Positions 32,484-41,294 are shown, counted from the first letter of the stretch. The stretch is 44,663 nucleotides of DNA from CAYWFP01 sp964457365 (GCA_964457365.1 CAYWFP010000021.1:1-44663), one strand, 5' to 3'. Notes: a model not told the origin generated them from the sequence alone. Translations and numbers: made by a program.

Positions 32484-34001
32484 ATGACGGGACAGACGTC
32501 CTGGTATCGTAAACCGGACATGCTCCCGGTCAATGCCGAGCCGTCGCCGTTCTGCCGCGTGCCCTGGCGGACGCGCCTGATGAATCTGGCGCTGATGGGT
32601 TCGGATTTCGTCGCGGTATTCCTCGCCTACCTGGTCGCGCATTACCTTTACGAGTCGCCGTTCTTCGAGGGCATCCGCCTGCGCCCGTCGCAGGATATGT
32701 TCTGGGCCGCTGGCGGAGCCGGATCGGCCGCACCGCTGCATACCACCGCCTTCCTGTCGCTGGGGCTGGGCATGGGCGCGCTGCTGGTGATGACCTTCGG
32801 CTGGCTGGGCCTGTACAGCCGCGGCGTCAGCATGCTCAACATCGAGGAGGACGTCATTCTCGTCAAGGGCATCCTCGTCAACGGCGCCGTCTGCGTCGTG
32901 CTCTCCTTCTTTATCCGCGAGTATCCCGTCGCCCGGCTGGCCATCCTCATGGCTCTCTTGCTGATGCCTGCCTTCGTCGCACTGGGCCGGCGTACAGTGC
33001 GTGCGCTCGGCGCGTGGCTGCTCTCGACGCGGCTGGGGGCGCAGTCGGTCATCGTCTACGGCGCCGGCGAGACGGGCCAGCACTTGGCCGATCGGCTTCA
33101 GAACAATCCACAACTGGGGTTCCTGCCGATCGGGTTCCTCGACGACGAGATCGAGAGCGAGGACGGTTGGGTCTACTTCGGGCCCGGGCGCCGGGAACGC
33201 GCACCGTTTCTGGGAGACGAAAACCAGTTGCTCAACTGCGCCGAGGCCACCGGTGCGCGCTACCTCTTCGTCGCCAAGCCCGCCATCGGTACGGCACGTT
33301 TGATGGAGATCCAGGAGCGCTGTCGGGAGTTGCGGATCGCGTGCTATTTCGTCCCGCTCTTCGCCATGGGCGCCTTTCGCCGGCTGGCGATGACGATGAT
33401 CGGCGACATTCCGCTGATGTACGAAAAGGTGGCCTCGATGCAGACGGCGCAACGGTGGAGCAAACGCGTCTTCGACCTGATCGCCTCGTCTCTTCTGTTG
33501 ACTCTGCTGGCTCTGCTTTTCGCGCTGATCGCGCTGGCGATAAAACTCAGCAGCCGCGGACCGGTCTTCTTTACGCAGGACCGCATCGGGCGCAACGGTC
33601 GTTTCTTCCGCATCGTCAAATTCCGCACCATGCACGTCCACGCCGAGGCCTACCGTCACGGCAAGACCTCGCAGGCGCAGCAGATCTTCCCCGTCGGGCG
33701 CTTTCTTCGGCGGACGAGTCTCGACGAGTTTCCTCAACTTGTCAACGTGCTCAAGGGCGAGATGAGCCTCGTCGGCCCCCGGCCGGACATGCCGCACGTG
33801 GTAAAGACATACAATCCCATCCAGCGCGAGCGGTTGCTGGTCCTTCCCGGCATGACCGGGCTCTGGCAGGTCAGCGGCAATCGCAATACTCCGATCCACG
33901 AGAATGTTGATTACGACCTCTACTACATCTACAATCAATCGTTACTGATGGACTTGATCATCCTGACGCGGACGGTCATCGCCATGTTCCAGGGCCGATA
34001 G
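32484..34001 (+). CDS. Polyprenyl glycosylphosphotransferase (initiating sugar transferase)
   Basis: 505 residues. The N-terminal half has about five membrane segments (residues 35-55, 80-110, 125-165) and a Rossmann-like CoA-binding-type fold (VIVYGAGETGQHLADRL). The C-terminal half has one more membrane helix (about 335-355) and the bacterial sugar transferase domain: KRVFDLIASS, FRIVKFRTMHVHAE, LRRTSLDEFPQLVNVLKGEM and SLVGPRPDMP. WcaJ/WbaP-type enzymes place the first sugar phosphate on undecaprenyl phosphate at the inner membrane. The start has GGGGGAG nearby. The donor sugar cannot be read from sequence; with gmd/fcl and rfbAB nearby it starts an exopolysaccharide or O-antigen unit. Confidence 0.94.
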   Translation: MTGQTSWYRKPDMLPVNAEPSPFCRVPWRTRLMNLALMGSDFVAVFLAYLVAHYLYESPFFEGIRLRPSQDMFWAAGGAGSAAPLHTTAFLSLGLGMGALLVMTFGWLGLYSRGVSMLNIEEDVILVKGILVNGAVCVVLSFFIREYPVARLAILMALLLMPAFVALGRRTVRALGAWLLSTRLGAQSVIVYGAGETGQHLADRLQNNPQLGFLPIGFLDDEIESEDGWVYFGPGRRERAPFLGDENQLLNCAEATGARYLFVAKPAIGTARLMEIQERCRELRIACYFVPLFAMGAFRRLAMTMIGDIPLMYEKVASMQTAQRWSKRVFDLIASSLLLTLLALLFALIALAIKLSSRGPVFFTQDRIGRNGRFFRIVKFRTMHVHAEAYRHGKTSQAQQIFPVGRFLRRTSLDEFPQLVNVLKGEMSLVGPRPDMPHVVKTYNPIQRERLLVLPGMTGLWQVSGNRNTPIHENVDYDLYYIYNQSLLMDLIILTRTVIAMFQGR

Positions 34002-34010
34002 AGAGGGCGC

Positions 34011-34775
34011 ATGCGCGCGGAGACTCCCGAGAAGGCGCGGATCGCGGACGTGGATATCAGCGCCACGAATTACGACGAAGTCCGCCGCCTTCTCTGCGAC
34101 TGGGGGCGCGGGGGCGCGGGCGGATATGTCTGCATCTGCAATGTCCACAACGTCATGATCGCCCGCGACGATCCCGACTACGCCGCGGCACTCAACGGCG
34201 CGGAGATTGCCACGCCCGACGGCATGCCGCTGGTCTGGGCGTTGCGTCGGATGGGATACCGGCAGGCCCGTGTTTACGGTCCGGATCTCTTGCTGGCATT
34301 CGCCGCGCATGCCGCACAGGAGGCCGAACCGGTACGCAGCTATTTTTACGGCGGCGCGCCGGGGGTGGCCGAAGACTTGGGAGCAAAACTGGCGCGGCGG
34401 TTCCCCGGTCTCTCGGTTGCCGGCTGCGAGTCACCGCCGTTTCGCGAACTCTCCGCCGAGGAGGACGCCGCGGCGGTGGCGCGGATCAACGACTCGGGGG
34501 CGCATGTCTGCTGGGTAGGGCTGGGCGCGCCGAAGCAGGAGCGCTGGATGGCCGCGCACGCCGATCGTGTCGAGCCGGTCATGGTCGGCATCGGCGCGGC
34601 CTTCGACTTTCTCACCGGGCGGGTGCGGCAGGCGCCGCGCTGGATGATGCGGCTGGGATTGGAGTGGTTCTTCCGCCTGGGTGCCGAACCGCGGCGGCTG
34701 TGGCGCCGATATCTGTATTACAACCCGCGCTTTCTCTGGTATCTCTGGCGCCACGACTGGCGCGAGACGGCGTAA
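34011..34775 (+). CDS. WecG/TagA/CpsF-family glycosyltransferase (GT26)
   Basis: 254 residues, typical of the family. It adds a second sugar to a lipid-linked acceptor on the cytoplasmic face. Hallmarks: CICNVHNVMIARDDPDY, PDGMPLVWALRRMG, FYGGAPGVAEDL and WVGLGAPKQERWM. The C-terminus is rich in Arg, Trp and Tyr (EWFFRLGAEPRRLWRRYLYY), the membrane-binding tail expected of these peripheral enzymes. It lies nine bases after the initiating transferase, which fits successive steps on one lipid carrier. Confidence 0.93.
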   Translation: MRAETPEKARIADVDISATNYDEVRRLLCDWGRGGAGGYVCICNVHNVMIARDDPDYAAALNGAEIATPDGMPLVWALRRMGYRQARVYGPDLLLAFAAHAAQEAEPVRSYFYGGAPGVAEDLGAKLARRFPGLSVAGCESPPFRELSAEEDAAAVARINDSGAHVCWVGLGAPKQERWMAAHADRVEPVMVGIGAAFDFLTGRVRQAPRWMMRLGLEWFFRLGAEPRRLWRRYLYYNPRFLWYLWRHDWRETA

Positions 34776-34793
34776 GGCCTGCGCGAGGCGGTG

Positions 34794-35729
34794 ATGATCG
34801 ATCTGAGCACGAAACGCATCTGGATCACCGGCGGCACCGGCTTCGTCGGCAGGCATCTTCTGGCTGCCTTGGCGCAGAAGGGCTGCCGCGACGTCCATGC
34901 GCCCGGCAGCGCCGAGTGCGATCTGCTCGATCCCGCCGCAGTCGAGCGTGTGCTGCGCGATTTCAAACCGCAGGTAATTCTGCACCTGGCCGCGCGCGTC
35001 GGCGGCATCGGCGCCAACCGCGAGCACCCGGCCGATTACTTCTACGCCAACCTGATGATGGGCGTGCCGCTGATGCACAAGGCCTGGCGCGCGGGTGTCG
35101 AGAAGTTCGTCGTCACCGGCACCATCTGCGCCTACCCGAAGTTCACGCTCGTGCCCTTCAAAGAGGCCGATCTCTGGAACGGCTATCCCGAGGAGACCAA
35201 CGCGCCGTACGGATTGGCGAAGAAGATGCTGCTGGTGCAGGCGCAGGCGTATCGCCAGGAGTACGGCTTCAACGCGATATACCTGCTGCCGGTGAACATG
35301 TACGGCCCCGGCGACAACTTCGACCTGCATTCCTCGCACGTGATCCCGGCGCTGATCAGAAAGTTCGTCGAGGCGAAAGAGGCGAACGTGCCCGAGGTGG
35401 TTTGCTGGGGCGACGGCTCGCCTTCGCGGGAATTCATCTATGTCGACGACGTCGTTCGCGGACTCCTGCTGGCCACCGAACGCTACAACGGCGACGAACC
35501 GGTCAACCTCGGCTCCGGGCGCGAGGTGATGATCCGCGATCTGGCCGGGATGATCCGCGAACTGGTGGGCTACGAAGGCGAAATCGTCTGGGACACGAGC
35601 AAACCCAACGGCCAGCCGCGCCGCTGTCTCGACGTGACGCGTGCGAAAGAGCTTTTCGGCTTCGAGGCGCGGATGCCGTTCGCGGAAGGGCTCGAGCGCA
35701 CCATCGCGTGGTACCGGGAAAACCGGTAA
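34794..35729 (+). CDS. fcl: GDP-L-fucose synthase
   Basis: 311 residues. Epimerises and reduces the Gmd product to GDP-L-fucose with NADPH. Motifs: WITGGTGFVGRHLLAAL, HLAARVGGIGANREHPADY, VVTGTICAYPKF, the Tyr-x3-Lys pair in APYGLAKKMLL, and NMYGPGDNFDLHSSHVIPALIRKF. ATG 34794 has GAGG five bases upstream; a GTG immediately before it is a less likely start. It completes the GDP-fucose pathway begun by gmd, although two transferase genes separate them. Confidence 0.96.
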   Translation: MIDLSTKRIWITGGTGFVGRHLLAALAQKGCRDVHAPGSAECDLLDPAAVERVLRDFKPQVILHLAARVGGIGANREHPADYFYANLMMGVPLMHKAWRAGVEKFVVTGTICAYPKFTLVPFKEADLWNGYPEETNAPYGLAKKMLLVQAQAYRQEYGFNAIYLLPVNMYGPGDNFDLHSSHVIPALIRKFVEAKEANVPEVVCWGDGSPSREFIYVDDVVRGLLLATERYNGDEPVNLGSGREVMIRDLAGMIRELVGYEGEIVWDTSKPNGQPRRCLDVTRAKELFGFEARMPFAEGLERTIAWYRENR

Positions 35730-35760
35730 CCGGCTCGACGCGTCGGTGTTGGAAACACCC

Positions 35761-36960
35761 ATGCACACCATCCTCCAGGTCCACACCCTCTACCGCTGGC
35801 CCGGCGGCGAGGATCGCGTCGTCGGGGCCGAGGCCGCGCTGTTGCGCGCGCACGGACATGCCGTCGTCCAGCACGTCGCCGACAACAAGGAGATCTTGAA
35901 AAAAGGGCGCCTGGCCACGGCGCTGGCCCTCTGGGAGACGCCGTGGTCGCGACGCGTGTACGAAGAGACGGTCGCGCTGCTCGCCGCGCACAAGCCCGAT
36001 GTGGTTCACGCGCACAACCTCTGGTACGCGCTCTCGCCGTCGCTCTTGAGCGCTTGTCACGATACCGGCGTGCCGGTGGTGATGACGCTGCATAACATGC
36101 GGCTCTTGTGTCCGGGCGGAGTTTTCTTGAGCCGACAAGGACAGCCGTGCCGGCTCTGCCAGGAAAAGAGCGCCTGGACCGGCGCGTGGCGGCGTTGCTA
36201 TCACGGTTCGTTCGCGGCCTCGGCGGCGGTGGCGCGATTGATCGAGAAGAACAGGAAACGCGGCACCTGGAACAACGACGTCGACCTCTTCCTCGTGCCG
36301 AGCGCGTTCTGCCGCGAAGCATATAGCGCCGGCGGTTTTCCCGCCGAACGCATCGTGGTCAAACCGAACTTCCTGGACGATCCGCTCGCGGACGGGGTTT
36401 TGTCGATGCCGGAGGCGCCGCGCGCGCTCTTCGTCGGTCGCTTGTCGGAGGAGAAGGGGCTGCGCACGCTGTTGCGGGCGTGGCGCTATGTCGAGTCGCG
36501 CTGCGACGCGGAGCTGCGCCTCGTGGGCGACGGTCCGTTGCGGGAGGAACTCGCGCGCGAAGCCGAAGGGTCGAGCGTCTCTTTTACCGGGCAACTCGTG
36601 CACGAGGATGTCCTCCGCGAGATCGGGCGGGCGCAGCTTCTCGTCCAGCCGTCGACGTGTTACGAAAGCTTCGGCCTGACCGTGGTCGAGGGCTTTGCCA
36701 TGGGCCGGCCGGCGGTGGTGACCGGGATCGGCGCGTTGCCGGAACTGGTCGCCGACGGGGCGGGGCTTTCCGTCGTTCCCGGGGATGCCGAGGCGCTGGC
36801 CGCGGGGGTGAGTGAACTGCTGTTCGATCCGGAACGCTGCCGGCGGGCAGGGGTGCGCGGCCGCGAGATCTTTCGCGAGCGGTTCACGCCCGAGGCGAAT
36901 TACCGGGCGCTTTTCGCGGCGTACGAGTGGGCGGCGAAGAACGCGAGTGGCGAGAAGTAA
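35761..36960 (+). CDS. Glycosyltransferase family 4 (GT-B fold)
   Basis: 399 residues. The N-terminal domain has VVHAHNLWYALSPSLL and the C-terminal domain FVGRLSEEKGLRTLLRAW, LVGDGPLREEL and YESFGLTVVEGFAMGRP. This is the E-x7-E donor-binding signature of GT4 retaining transferases. A small Cys cluster (CRLCQEK, then RRCYHG) in the N-terminal domain occurs in some exopolysaccharide GT4 enzymes. It begins about 30 bases after fcl with only a weak ribosome site and is the last gene of the operon. The likely job is extending the repeat unit, possibly with fucose; specificity is not readable. Confidence 0.93.
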   Translation: MHTILQVHTLYRWPGGEDRVVGAEAALLRAHGHAVVQHVADNKEILKKGRLATALALWETPWSRRVYEETVALLAAHKPDVVHAHNLWYALSPSLLSACHDTGVPVVMTLHNMRLLCPGGVFLSRQGQPCRLCQEKSAWTGAWRRCYHGSFAASAAVARLIEKNRKRGTWNNDVDLFLVPSAFCREAYSAGGFPAERIVVKPNFLDDPLADGVLSMPEAPRALFVGRLSEEKGLRTLLRAWRYVESRCDAELRLVGDGPLREELAREAEGSSVSFTGQLVHEDVLREIGRAQLLVQPSTCYESFGLTVVEGFAMGRPAVVTGIGALPELVADGAGLSVVPGDAEALAAGVSELLFDPERCRRAGVRGREIFRERFTPEANYRALFAAYEWAAKNASGEK

Positions 36961-37003
36961 TCCCGTGGCGTGGCGCCGGGCATCTCCTCCTTCCGACTTC
37001 CCC

Positions 37004-37855
37004 TCAGTCGTTGAGCATCTGCTTGGCGGTCTCGAACTCGGCGGCGGCTTTTTGTACCGCTTCCTGCGTGGCATCGGGGGTGAGGGCGAATTCCTCGGTG
37101 AGTTTGTCGGGGAAGGTGGCGAGGGCGAGTTCCATGTCCTGCTCGTTCTGGATGGTGGCGAAGATGCGGCGCGCGGCATAGATCAACCCGGCTTCGGTCT
37201 CGATCGTGTTGTCGTGGACCGGTTCGTACTGATACTCGATGGCGCGGCACAGGTCGTCCGGAAACTTCCATTTCCGGGCCAGCCGCGTGCCGACCTCCAC
37301 GTGGGTGATGCCGAAGGCCTCGGTCTCCGCCTGCGGCAGTCCCGACGGTTCGCCGCAGGCGTCGACGACGATGGCGTATTTCTCCTGCAGCACGTTGTTC
37401 AGGACGACCATGCCGATCTTGCAGAGGATGCCGGAGACGAAGACCTGCTCGGGTACGGGATGGCCGATGTGATACGAGAGCGTCCGCGCCAGGCAGGCGT
37501 TGGCCACGCTCTGGTTCCACAGCGCCTCGATGTCGATGCCGGGCGTGCCGGCGGCCTCGTGGAAGAAGTTGGCCACGGGTACGGAGAGGGCGATGTTGCG
37601 CACCTCCTGGAAGCCGAGGATCACCACCGCGTGGGTGACGGTCTTGATCGTGCTCGAGAGGCCGTAGAAGGAGGAGTTGACGCGTTTGAGAATCCGGGTG
37701 GTCAGGCTCGAGTCGAGTTGCAGCACCTTCCCCAGATCGCGCGCGGTGGCCTGCGGGTCGCGGCAGATCTCCTCCATGCGCGCGATCACCGCCGGGCCCG
37801 CCGGCAGCGCCGCGCCTTCCTCGATGGCCTGTTCGATCAGTTCGCGTTGTCCCAT
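37004..37855 (-). CDS. HDOD-domain signalling protein
   Basis: 283 residues, a single HDOD domain over about 10-210 with a helical tail. Patterns: LPAGPAVIARMEEI, LDSSLTTRILKRVNSSFYGL, TVTHAVVILGFQEVRNIALS, then LWNQSVANACLARTLSYHIG and VFVSGILCKIGMVVLN. HDOD is a relative of HD domains without the metal-binding His-Asp set, and here the HD position is occupied by Cys-Lys-Ile-Gly, so no phosphodiesterase activity is expected. Such proteins act in two-component and stress signalling. It is alone on its strand, ending 43 bases from the convergent GT4 gene. The ribosome site is weak. Confidence 0.92.
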   Translation of the reverse strand: MGQRELIEQAIEEGAALPAGPAVIARMEEICRDPQATARDLGKVLQLDSSLTTRILKRVNSSFYGLSSTIKTVTHAVVILGFQEVRNIALSVPVANFFHEAAGTPGIDIEALWNQSVANACLARTLSYHIGHPVPEQVFVSGILCKIGMVVLNNVLQEKYAIVVDACGEPSGLPQAETEAFGITHVEVGTRLARKWKFPDDLCRAIEYQYEPVHDNTIETEAGLIYAARRIFATIQNEQDMELALATFPDKLTEEFALTPDATQEAVQKAAAEFETAKQMLND

Positions 37856-37900
37856 TGGCGACCCCGTGCCGTTACTGCTCCCTGTTCTACCGGGATCGTC

Positions 37901-37923
37901 CCGCAAGCGCAAGGGGCTTGCGG
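37901..37923. repeat. Inverted repeat between the HDOD and serpin genes
   Basis: CCGCAAGC and GCTTGCGG, perfect eight-base arms around a seven-base loop, in the 126-base divergent gap. No clear sigma-70 promoter was found here, so it may be an operator for either gene. Confidence 0.4.
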
Positions 37924-37981
37924 AAAACGCGCCGATCCGTAAGCTGGACTCGACGCGGAATCGGCATGAAGGGGGCGGGGC

Positions 37982-39772
37982 ATGAAATGGTGGCGACGGA
38001 TGGCGGCGTTGTGGTGCCTGGCGCTGGGGGGCGCGTTCGCTTCGCCCGCGGCCGAGGGCGAACTCCGTGACGCCGCGGTGGAGGGTAGTAATGCCTTCGG
38101 CTTCGACGTCTACCGCCGCCTTGCCGGGATCACCGACAACCTCTTCTTCAGTCCCTACAGCCTCACCGAGTCCGGCGCGCTTCTGCTGGGCGGCGCCGAG
38201 GGCGAGACCCGGGCCGAGATTCTCGCGGTCCTGCGTACGCCGTTGACCGCGCGGGAGGTTCATCCGGCCATGTCGCTGCTGCGACAGAGCCTGCTGCCTC
38301 CCGTTGCGGACGCGCCCCCGCCGTACGTGCTCAGGACCGGCAGCGCCGTCTGGGTTCAGGACGGATTGCTGTTGCAGCCCTCGTACGCCAACCTCGTGCG
38401 CAAGCTCCACGGCGCGGCGGTGACCGAAGTCGACTTCGCCGGCAATCCGTTGTTGGCGCTGCAGATGATAAACTCCTGGGCCGAGCGCGTTTCCGGCGGC
38501 GTGATCCGGCGCATCCTCTCTGCGGAACAGCTTGAGGCGCAGACCCGCCTGCTGTTGACCAACGCCGTCTATTTCCGCTGCCGCTGGCGCACCCCGTTCG
38601 ATCCGGCGAAGACGGTCGAATTGCCTTTCACCAATCCCGACGGCGAGGTGAAGGTGCCGACGATGACCGCCGATGGCCGTTTCGGCCATTACGAGGGGCG
38701 ACGCTTCGAGATGGCCGAGATCCCCTACCGCGACGAGGCGTTCTCCCTGCTGGTGGTCGTTCCCAAGAGTGACACTACCCTCGCCGATGCCGAGAAGCGC
38801 ATCAGTTCCGCCGCGCTCGAACGCTGGCGCGAGAAGATGTGGGCGCAGGAGATGCGCATTTTTTTGCCGCGGTTGAAGTACAGCACCAGCTTCAGCCTGA
38901 AGACGGTGCTGCCGGCGATGGGCATGGAGGACGCTTTCGATCGCGCGCGCGCCGACTTCTCCGGCATCTGCCGGGCCAAGCGGCTGGTCCTCGACGACAT
39001 CCTCCACCGCGCGTATATCGAAATCAACGAGGAAGGCGCCTCCGCGGCCGCCGCGACGACTGGCGCGCTTGCTCCCGGTCTCGAAGAACCGACGCGGCCT
39101 CGCATCATGCGCGTCGACCGGCCGTTCTTCTTCGTCATCCGGCATAACCGCACCGGCGCGTACCTCTTCATGGGCCGGGTACAGCGCCTGCAGGGCGTCG
39201 CATCGGCGCCGGCAGAAGTCGAGAAGCCGACGCCGACGCCCGCGCCGGAGCCGCGGCTGGTCTACCCGGAGCACCCGGGATATCCCCCGTGGCGGTTCGG
39301 CATGAACAAGCGCGAGGTCCGCCGTCAGGACAAGTTCGGCCCCTATGCCGAGGTCGAGCGCACCGACGGACTGGAGACGGTCAACGGCTCGTTCCTGGGC
39401 AAGCGCAGCCGCATCAGCTTCGTCTTCGACGACCTGGGCCTCAACGAGATCAAGGTCTGGGTCTACGGCGGAGAGGACCGGGAGAAAGCCGTCGCCGCGC
39501 TGGGCCGGGTGCTCGACTACATGCGCGGCCATCTGGGCGAGCCCAGCAGCCGTAATATCGTCATCACCGCGGGCATGGACCGCGAGACGATTCTCCATCG
39601 CGTGGGAGAGAAGCTCAAGACGCTGCCGAAGACGGAACTGGGCAAGGTGGAGATCGTCCCCGACCGGCAACCGCCGGGCGCCTACGCCAGCAGCGCGATC
39701 TTCTATTATCCCGAACTCGGCTATTACACCTTCCTGATATTCTATCGCGATGTCGGCAATCTGGGGGACTAA
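37982..39772 (+). CDS. Secreted serpin with extra C-terminal domain
   Basis: 596 residues. A signal peptide (about 1-24, cleavage near AFA-SPA) sends it out of the cytoplasm. The serpin fold spans about 30-405: FFSPYSLTESGALLLGGAEG, TNAVYFRCRWRTPFD, RIFLPRLKYSTSFSL, and the closing PFFFVIRHNRTGAYLFMGRV. The reactive-loop hinge EEGASAAAATTG (from about 350) has the small residues required for loop insertion, so it should be inhibitory. The loop then reads ALAPGLEEPTRP, with no basic residue where P1 is expected, pointing to an elastase- or subtilisin-like target. After a Pro-rich linker (about 415-430), residues 440-596 form an unrecognised alpha/beta domain. Ordinary serpins end near residue 400. 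Confidence 0.9.
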   Translation: MKWWRRMAALWCLALGGAFASPAAEGELRDAAVEGSNAFGFDVYRRLAGITDNLFFSPYSLTESGALLLGGAEGETRAEILAVLRTPLTAREVHPAMSLLRQSLLPPVADAPPPYVLRTGSAVWVQDGLLLQPSYANLVRKLHGAAVTEVDFAGNPLLALQMINSWAERVSGGVIRRILSAEQLEAQTRLLLTNAVYFRCRWRTPFDPAKTVELPFTNPDGEVKVPTMTADGRFGHYEGRRFEMAEIPYRDEAFSLLVVVPKSDTTLADAEKRISSAALERWREKMWAQEMRIFLPRLKYSTSFSLKTVLPAMGMEDAFDRARADFSGICRAKRLVLDDILHRAYIEINEEGASAAAATTGALAPGLEEPTRPRIMRVDRPFFFVIRHNRTGAYLFMGRVQRLQGVASAPAEVEKPTPTPAPEPRLVYPEHPGYPPWRFGMNKREVRRQDKFGPYAEVERTDGLETVNGSFLGKRSRISFVFDDLGLNEIKVWVYGGEDREKAVAALGRVLDYMRGHLGEPSSRNIVITAGMDRETILHRVGEKLKTLPKTELGKVEIVPDRQPPGAYASSAIFYYPELGYYTFLIFYRDVGNLGD

Positions 39773-39793
39773 GGACCCCTTAAGTAACAATTT

Positions 39794-39827
39794 CAGAAAT
39801 CCCGAACTTATTGCTTAACGGGTTCTG
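39794..39827 (+). promoter_or_regulatory. Imperfect stem-loop in the serpin-aroA gap
   Basis: CAGAA-(AT)-CCCG pairs with CGGGTTCTG, nine pairs with a two-base bulge and a 14-base loop, about 32 bases before aroA. It could attenuate read-through from the serpin gene or lie in the aroA leader. There is no T run. Confidence 0.25.
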
Positions 39828-39859
39828 AGCTGCAGGCAGCTTGGCGTCAAAGGCGTACG

Positions 39860-41152
39860 ATGAAGCTGACGATCTATCCGTCCGAACTCCACGGTCGCGT
39901 GCGTATCCCCGGCTCCAAGAGCCACACCGTGCGCGCGGTGATGCTGGCCGCGCTGACCGAGGGCGAGAGCCTGGTTCGCGCCCCGTTGGCGTCGGCCGAT
40001 ACCGCCGCGGCCGTGCGCGCGGCCGAGGCGCTCGGCGCGACCGTAGAACGCGAGGCGGATCTGTGGCGCGTCCGCGGGGTCGGACCGGTGCCGCAGTTGC
40101 GTACGGAAAACGTGGACGTGGCCAACAGCGGCACCACGCTCTACTTCGCTCTCGCCGCAGCGGCGCTGGCGCGCGAGGGAGGCGTTACCTTCGACGGAGA
40201 CGCCTCGCTGCGGCAGCGCTCGGCGCTGAACCTGATCGAGGCGCTGGCGCAACTGGGCGCGCGCATCGAGCACCGCGACGGCTGCTGCCCGATCACCGTC
40301 TGCGGCATCTTGAAGGGCGGGCGGGTCGAAATCGAATGCCCGACCAGCCAGTATCTCAGTGCGCTGCTCGTCGCCGCGCCGCTCTGCTGCAAGGAGACGG
40401 TCATCGAGGTGCCGGTGCTGTACGAGCGCCCCTACGTCGCCATGACGCTGAAGTGGCTGCGCGCGCTCGGCGTCCGGTACGACCACAAGGCGGACTTCTC
40501 CTGGTTTCACCTCCCGGGCGGGCAGGTGTATGCGCCGTTCGACAAGACCGTTCCGGCCGACTTCTCCAGCGCCACCTTCTTCCTCTGCGCGGCCGCGCTG
40601 ACCGACAGCCGGGTGGTGCTGGAAGGGCTGGACATGCACGACGAACAGGGCGACAAGGAGGTCGTCGAGATCCTGCAGGAGATGGGCGCGGATATCCGCC
40701 CCGAGACCGACGGCATCCATGTCCGCGGCGGCCGGCCGCTCCGCGGCATCGAGATCGACCTGAACGCCATTCCCGACGCGCTGCCGGCGCTCGCGGTGGT
40801 CGGAGCGTGCGCGCGCGGGCGGACCGTGCTGAAGAACGTGCCGCAGGCGCGGCTCAAGGAGACCGACCGCATCGCGGTGATGGCGCGGACGCTCTCGGCG
40901 CTGGGTGTGGAGATTACCGAGCGCGAGGACGGACTGGTCGTCGACGGGCGCGAGCCGAAGACGAAGGCCGGACTCGACAGCGGATCGGTTCACGGGTACG
41001 ACGATCACCGCGTGGTCATGGCGTTGGCGGTGGCCGGGCTTGCCGCGGAAGGGCCGGTGACGGTGGATACCGCCGAAGCCGTCGGGGTCACCTTTCCGGA
41101 TTTCGTCGGACTGATGCGCTCTCTTGGCGCGCGGATGGAAACGGCGGAGTAA
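39860..41152 (+). CDS. aroA: 3-phosphoshikimate 1-carboxyvinyltransferase (EPSP synthase)
   Basis: 430 residues. Joins shikimate-3-phosphate and phosphoenolpyruvate in aromatic amino acid synthesis. Motifs: RIPGSKSHTVRAVMLAALTE, GDASLRQRSALNLIEALAQLG, RLKETDRIAVMARTL and YDDHRVVMALAVAGL. The PEP loop reads NSGTTLYFALA, where enterobacterial enzymes have NAGTAMRPL, so the usual Arg position differs; similar variants exist in a divergent branch of the family. CPTSQYLSALLVAAPL stands for the usual SSQFLTALLMAAPL. It lies 87 bases after the serpin gene with an AAAGG ribosome site. No other shikimate genes are nearby. Confidence 0.93.
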   Translation: MKLTIYPSELHGRVRIPGSKSHTVRAVMLAALTEGESLVRAPLASADTAAAVRAAEALGATVEREADLWRVRGVGPVPQLRTENVDVANSGTTLYFALAAAALAREGGVTFDGDASLRQRSALNLIEALAQLGARIEHRDGCCPITVCGILKGGRVEIECPTSQYLSALLVAAPLCCKETVIEVPVLYERPYVAMTLKWLRALGVRYDHKADFSWFHLPGGQVYAPFDKTVPADFSSATFFLCAAALTDSRVVLEGLDMHDEQGDKEVVEILQEMGADIRPETDGIHVRGGRPLRGIEIDLNAIPDALPALAVVGACARGRTVLKNVPQARLKETDRIAVMARTLSALGVEITEREDGLVVDGREPKTKAGLDSGSVHGYDDHRVVMALAVAGLAAEGPVTVDTAEAVGVTFPDFVGLMRSLGARMETAE

Positions 41153-41266
41153 ACGCGTGGGCTGCTTTTCCCCGACAGGTTGCGATTCCGCGGCGTTTCG
41201 CAGCGGGCATCGCGACGTCAACTGCCGCCGGAAAAGCGGGTTATGGCTTTTTCTCCGCGCCACGTT

Positions 41267-41294
41267 TCGAAAGATCTCCCTAACATTCTATAAT
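41267..41294 (+). promoter_or_regulatory. Upstream promoter for dnaG-rpoD
   Basis: TCGAAA (41267-41272), 16 bases, then a perfect TATAAT (41289-41294) inside an AT-rich island. The -35 matches four of six. Confidence 0.5.

Noticed and set aside
31227..33938. Open frame of about 900 codons on the minus strand opposite gmd and the sugar transferase gene
   Set aside because: It is the antisense shadow of two clear genes in GC-rich DNA. The translation is rich in His, Arg, Gln and Leu without any motif, and there is no ribosome site.
37856..39790. N-terminal extension of the HDOD frame across the serpin gene
   Set aside because: The added part is antisense to the serpin and lacks recognisable sequence. 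HDOD homology begins at ATG 37855.
41230..41256. GGAAAAGC / GCTTTTTC hairpin as aroA terminator
   Set aside because: The pairing needs mismatches and has only six continuous pairs, mostly A-T. Too weak to call.
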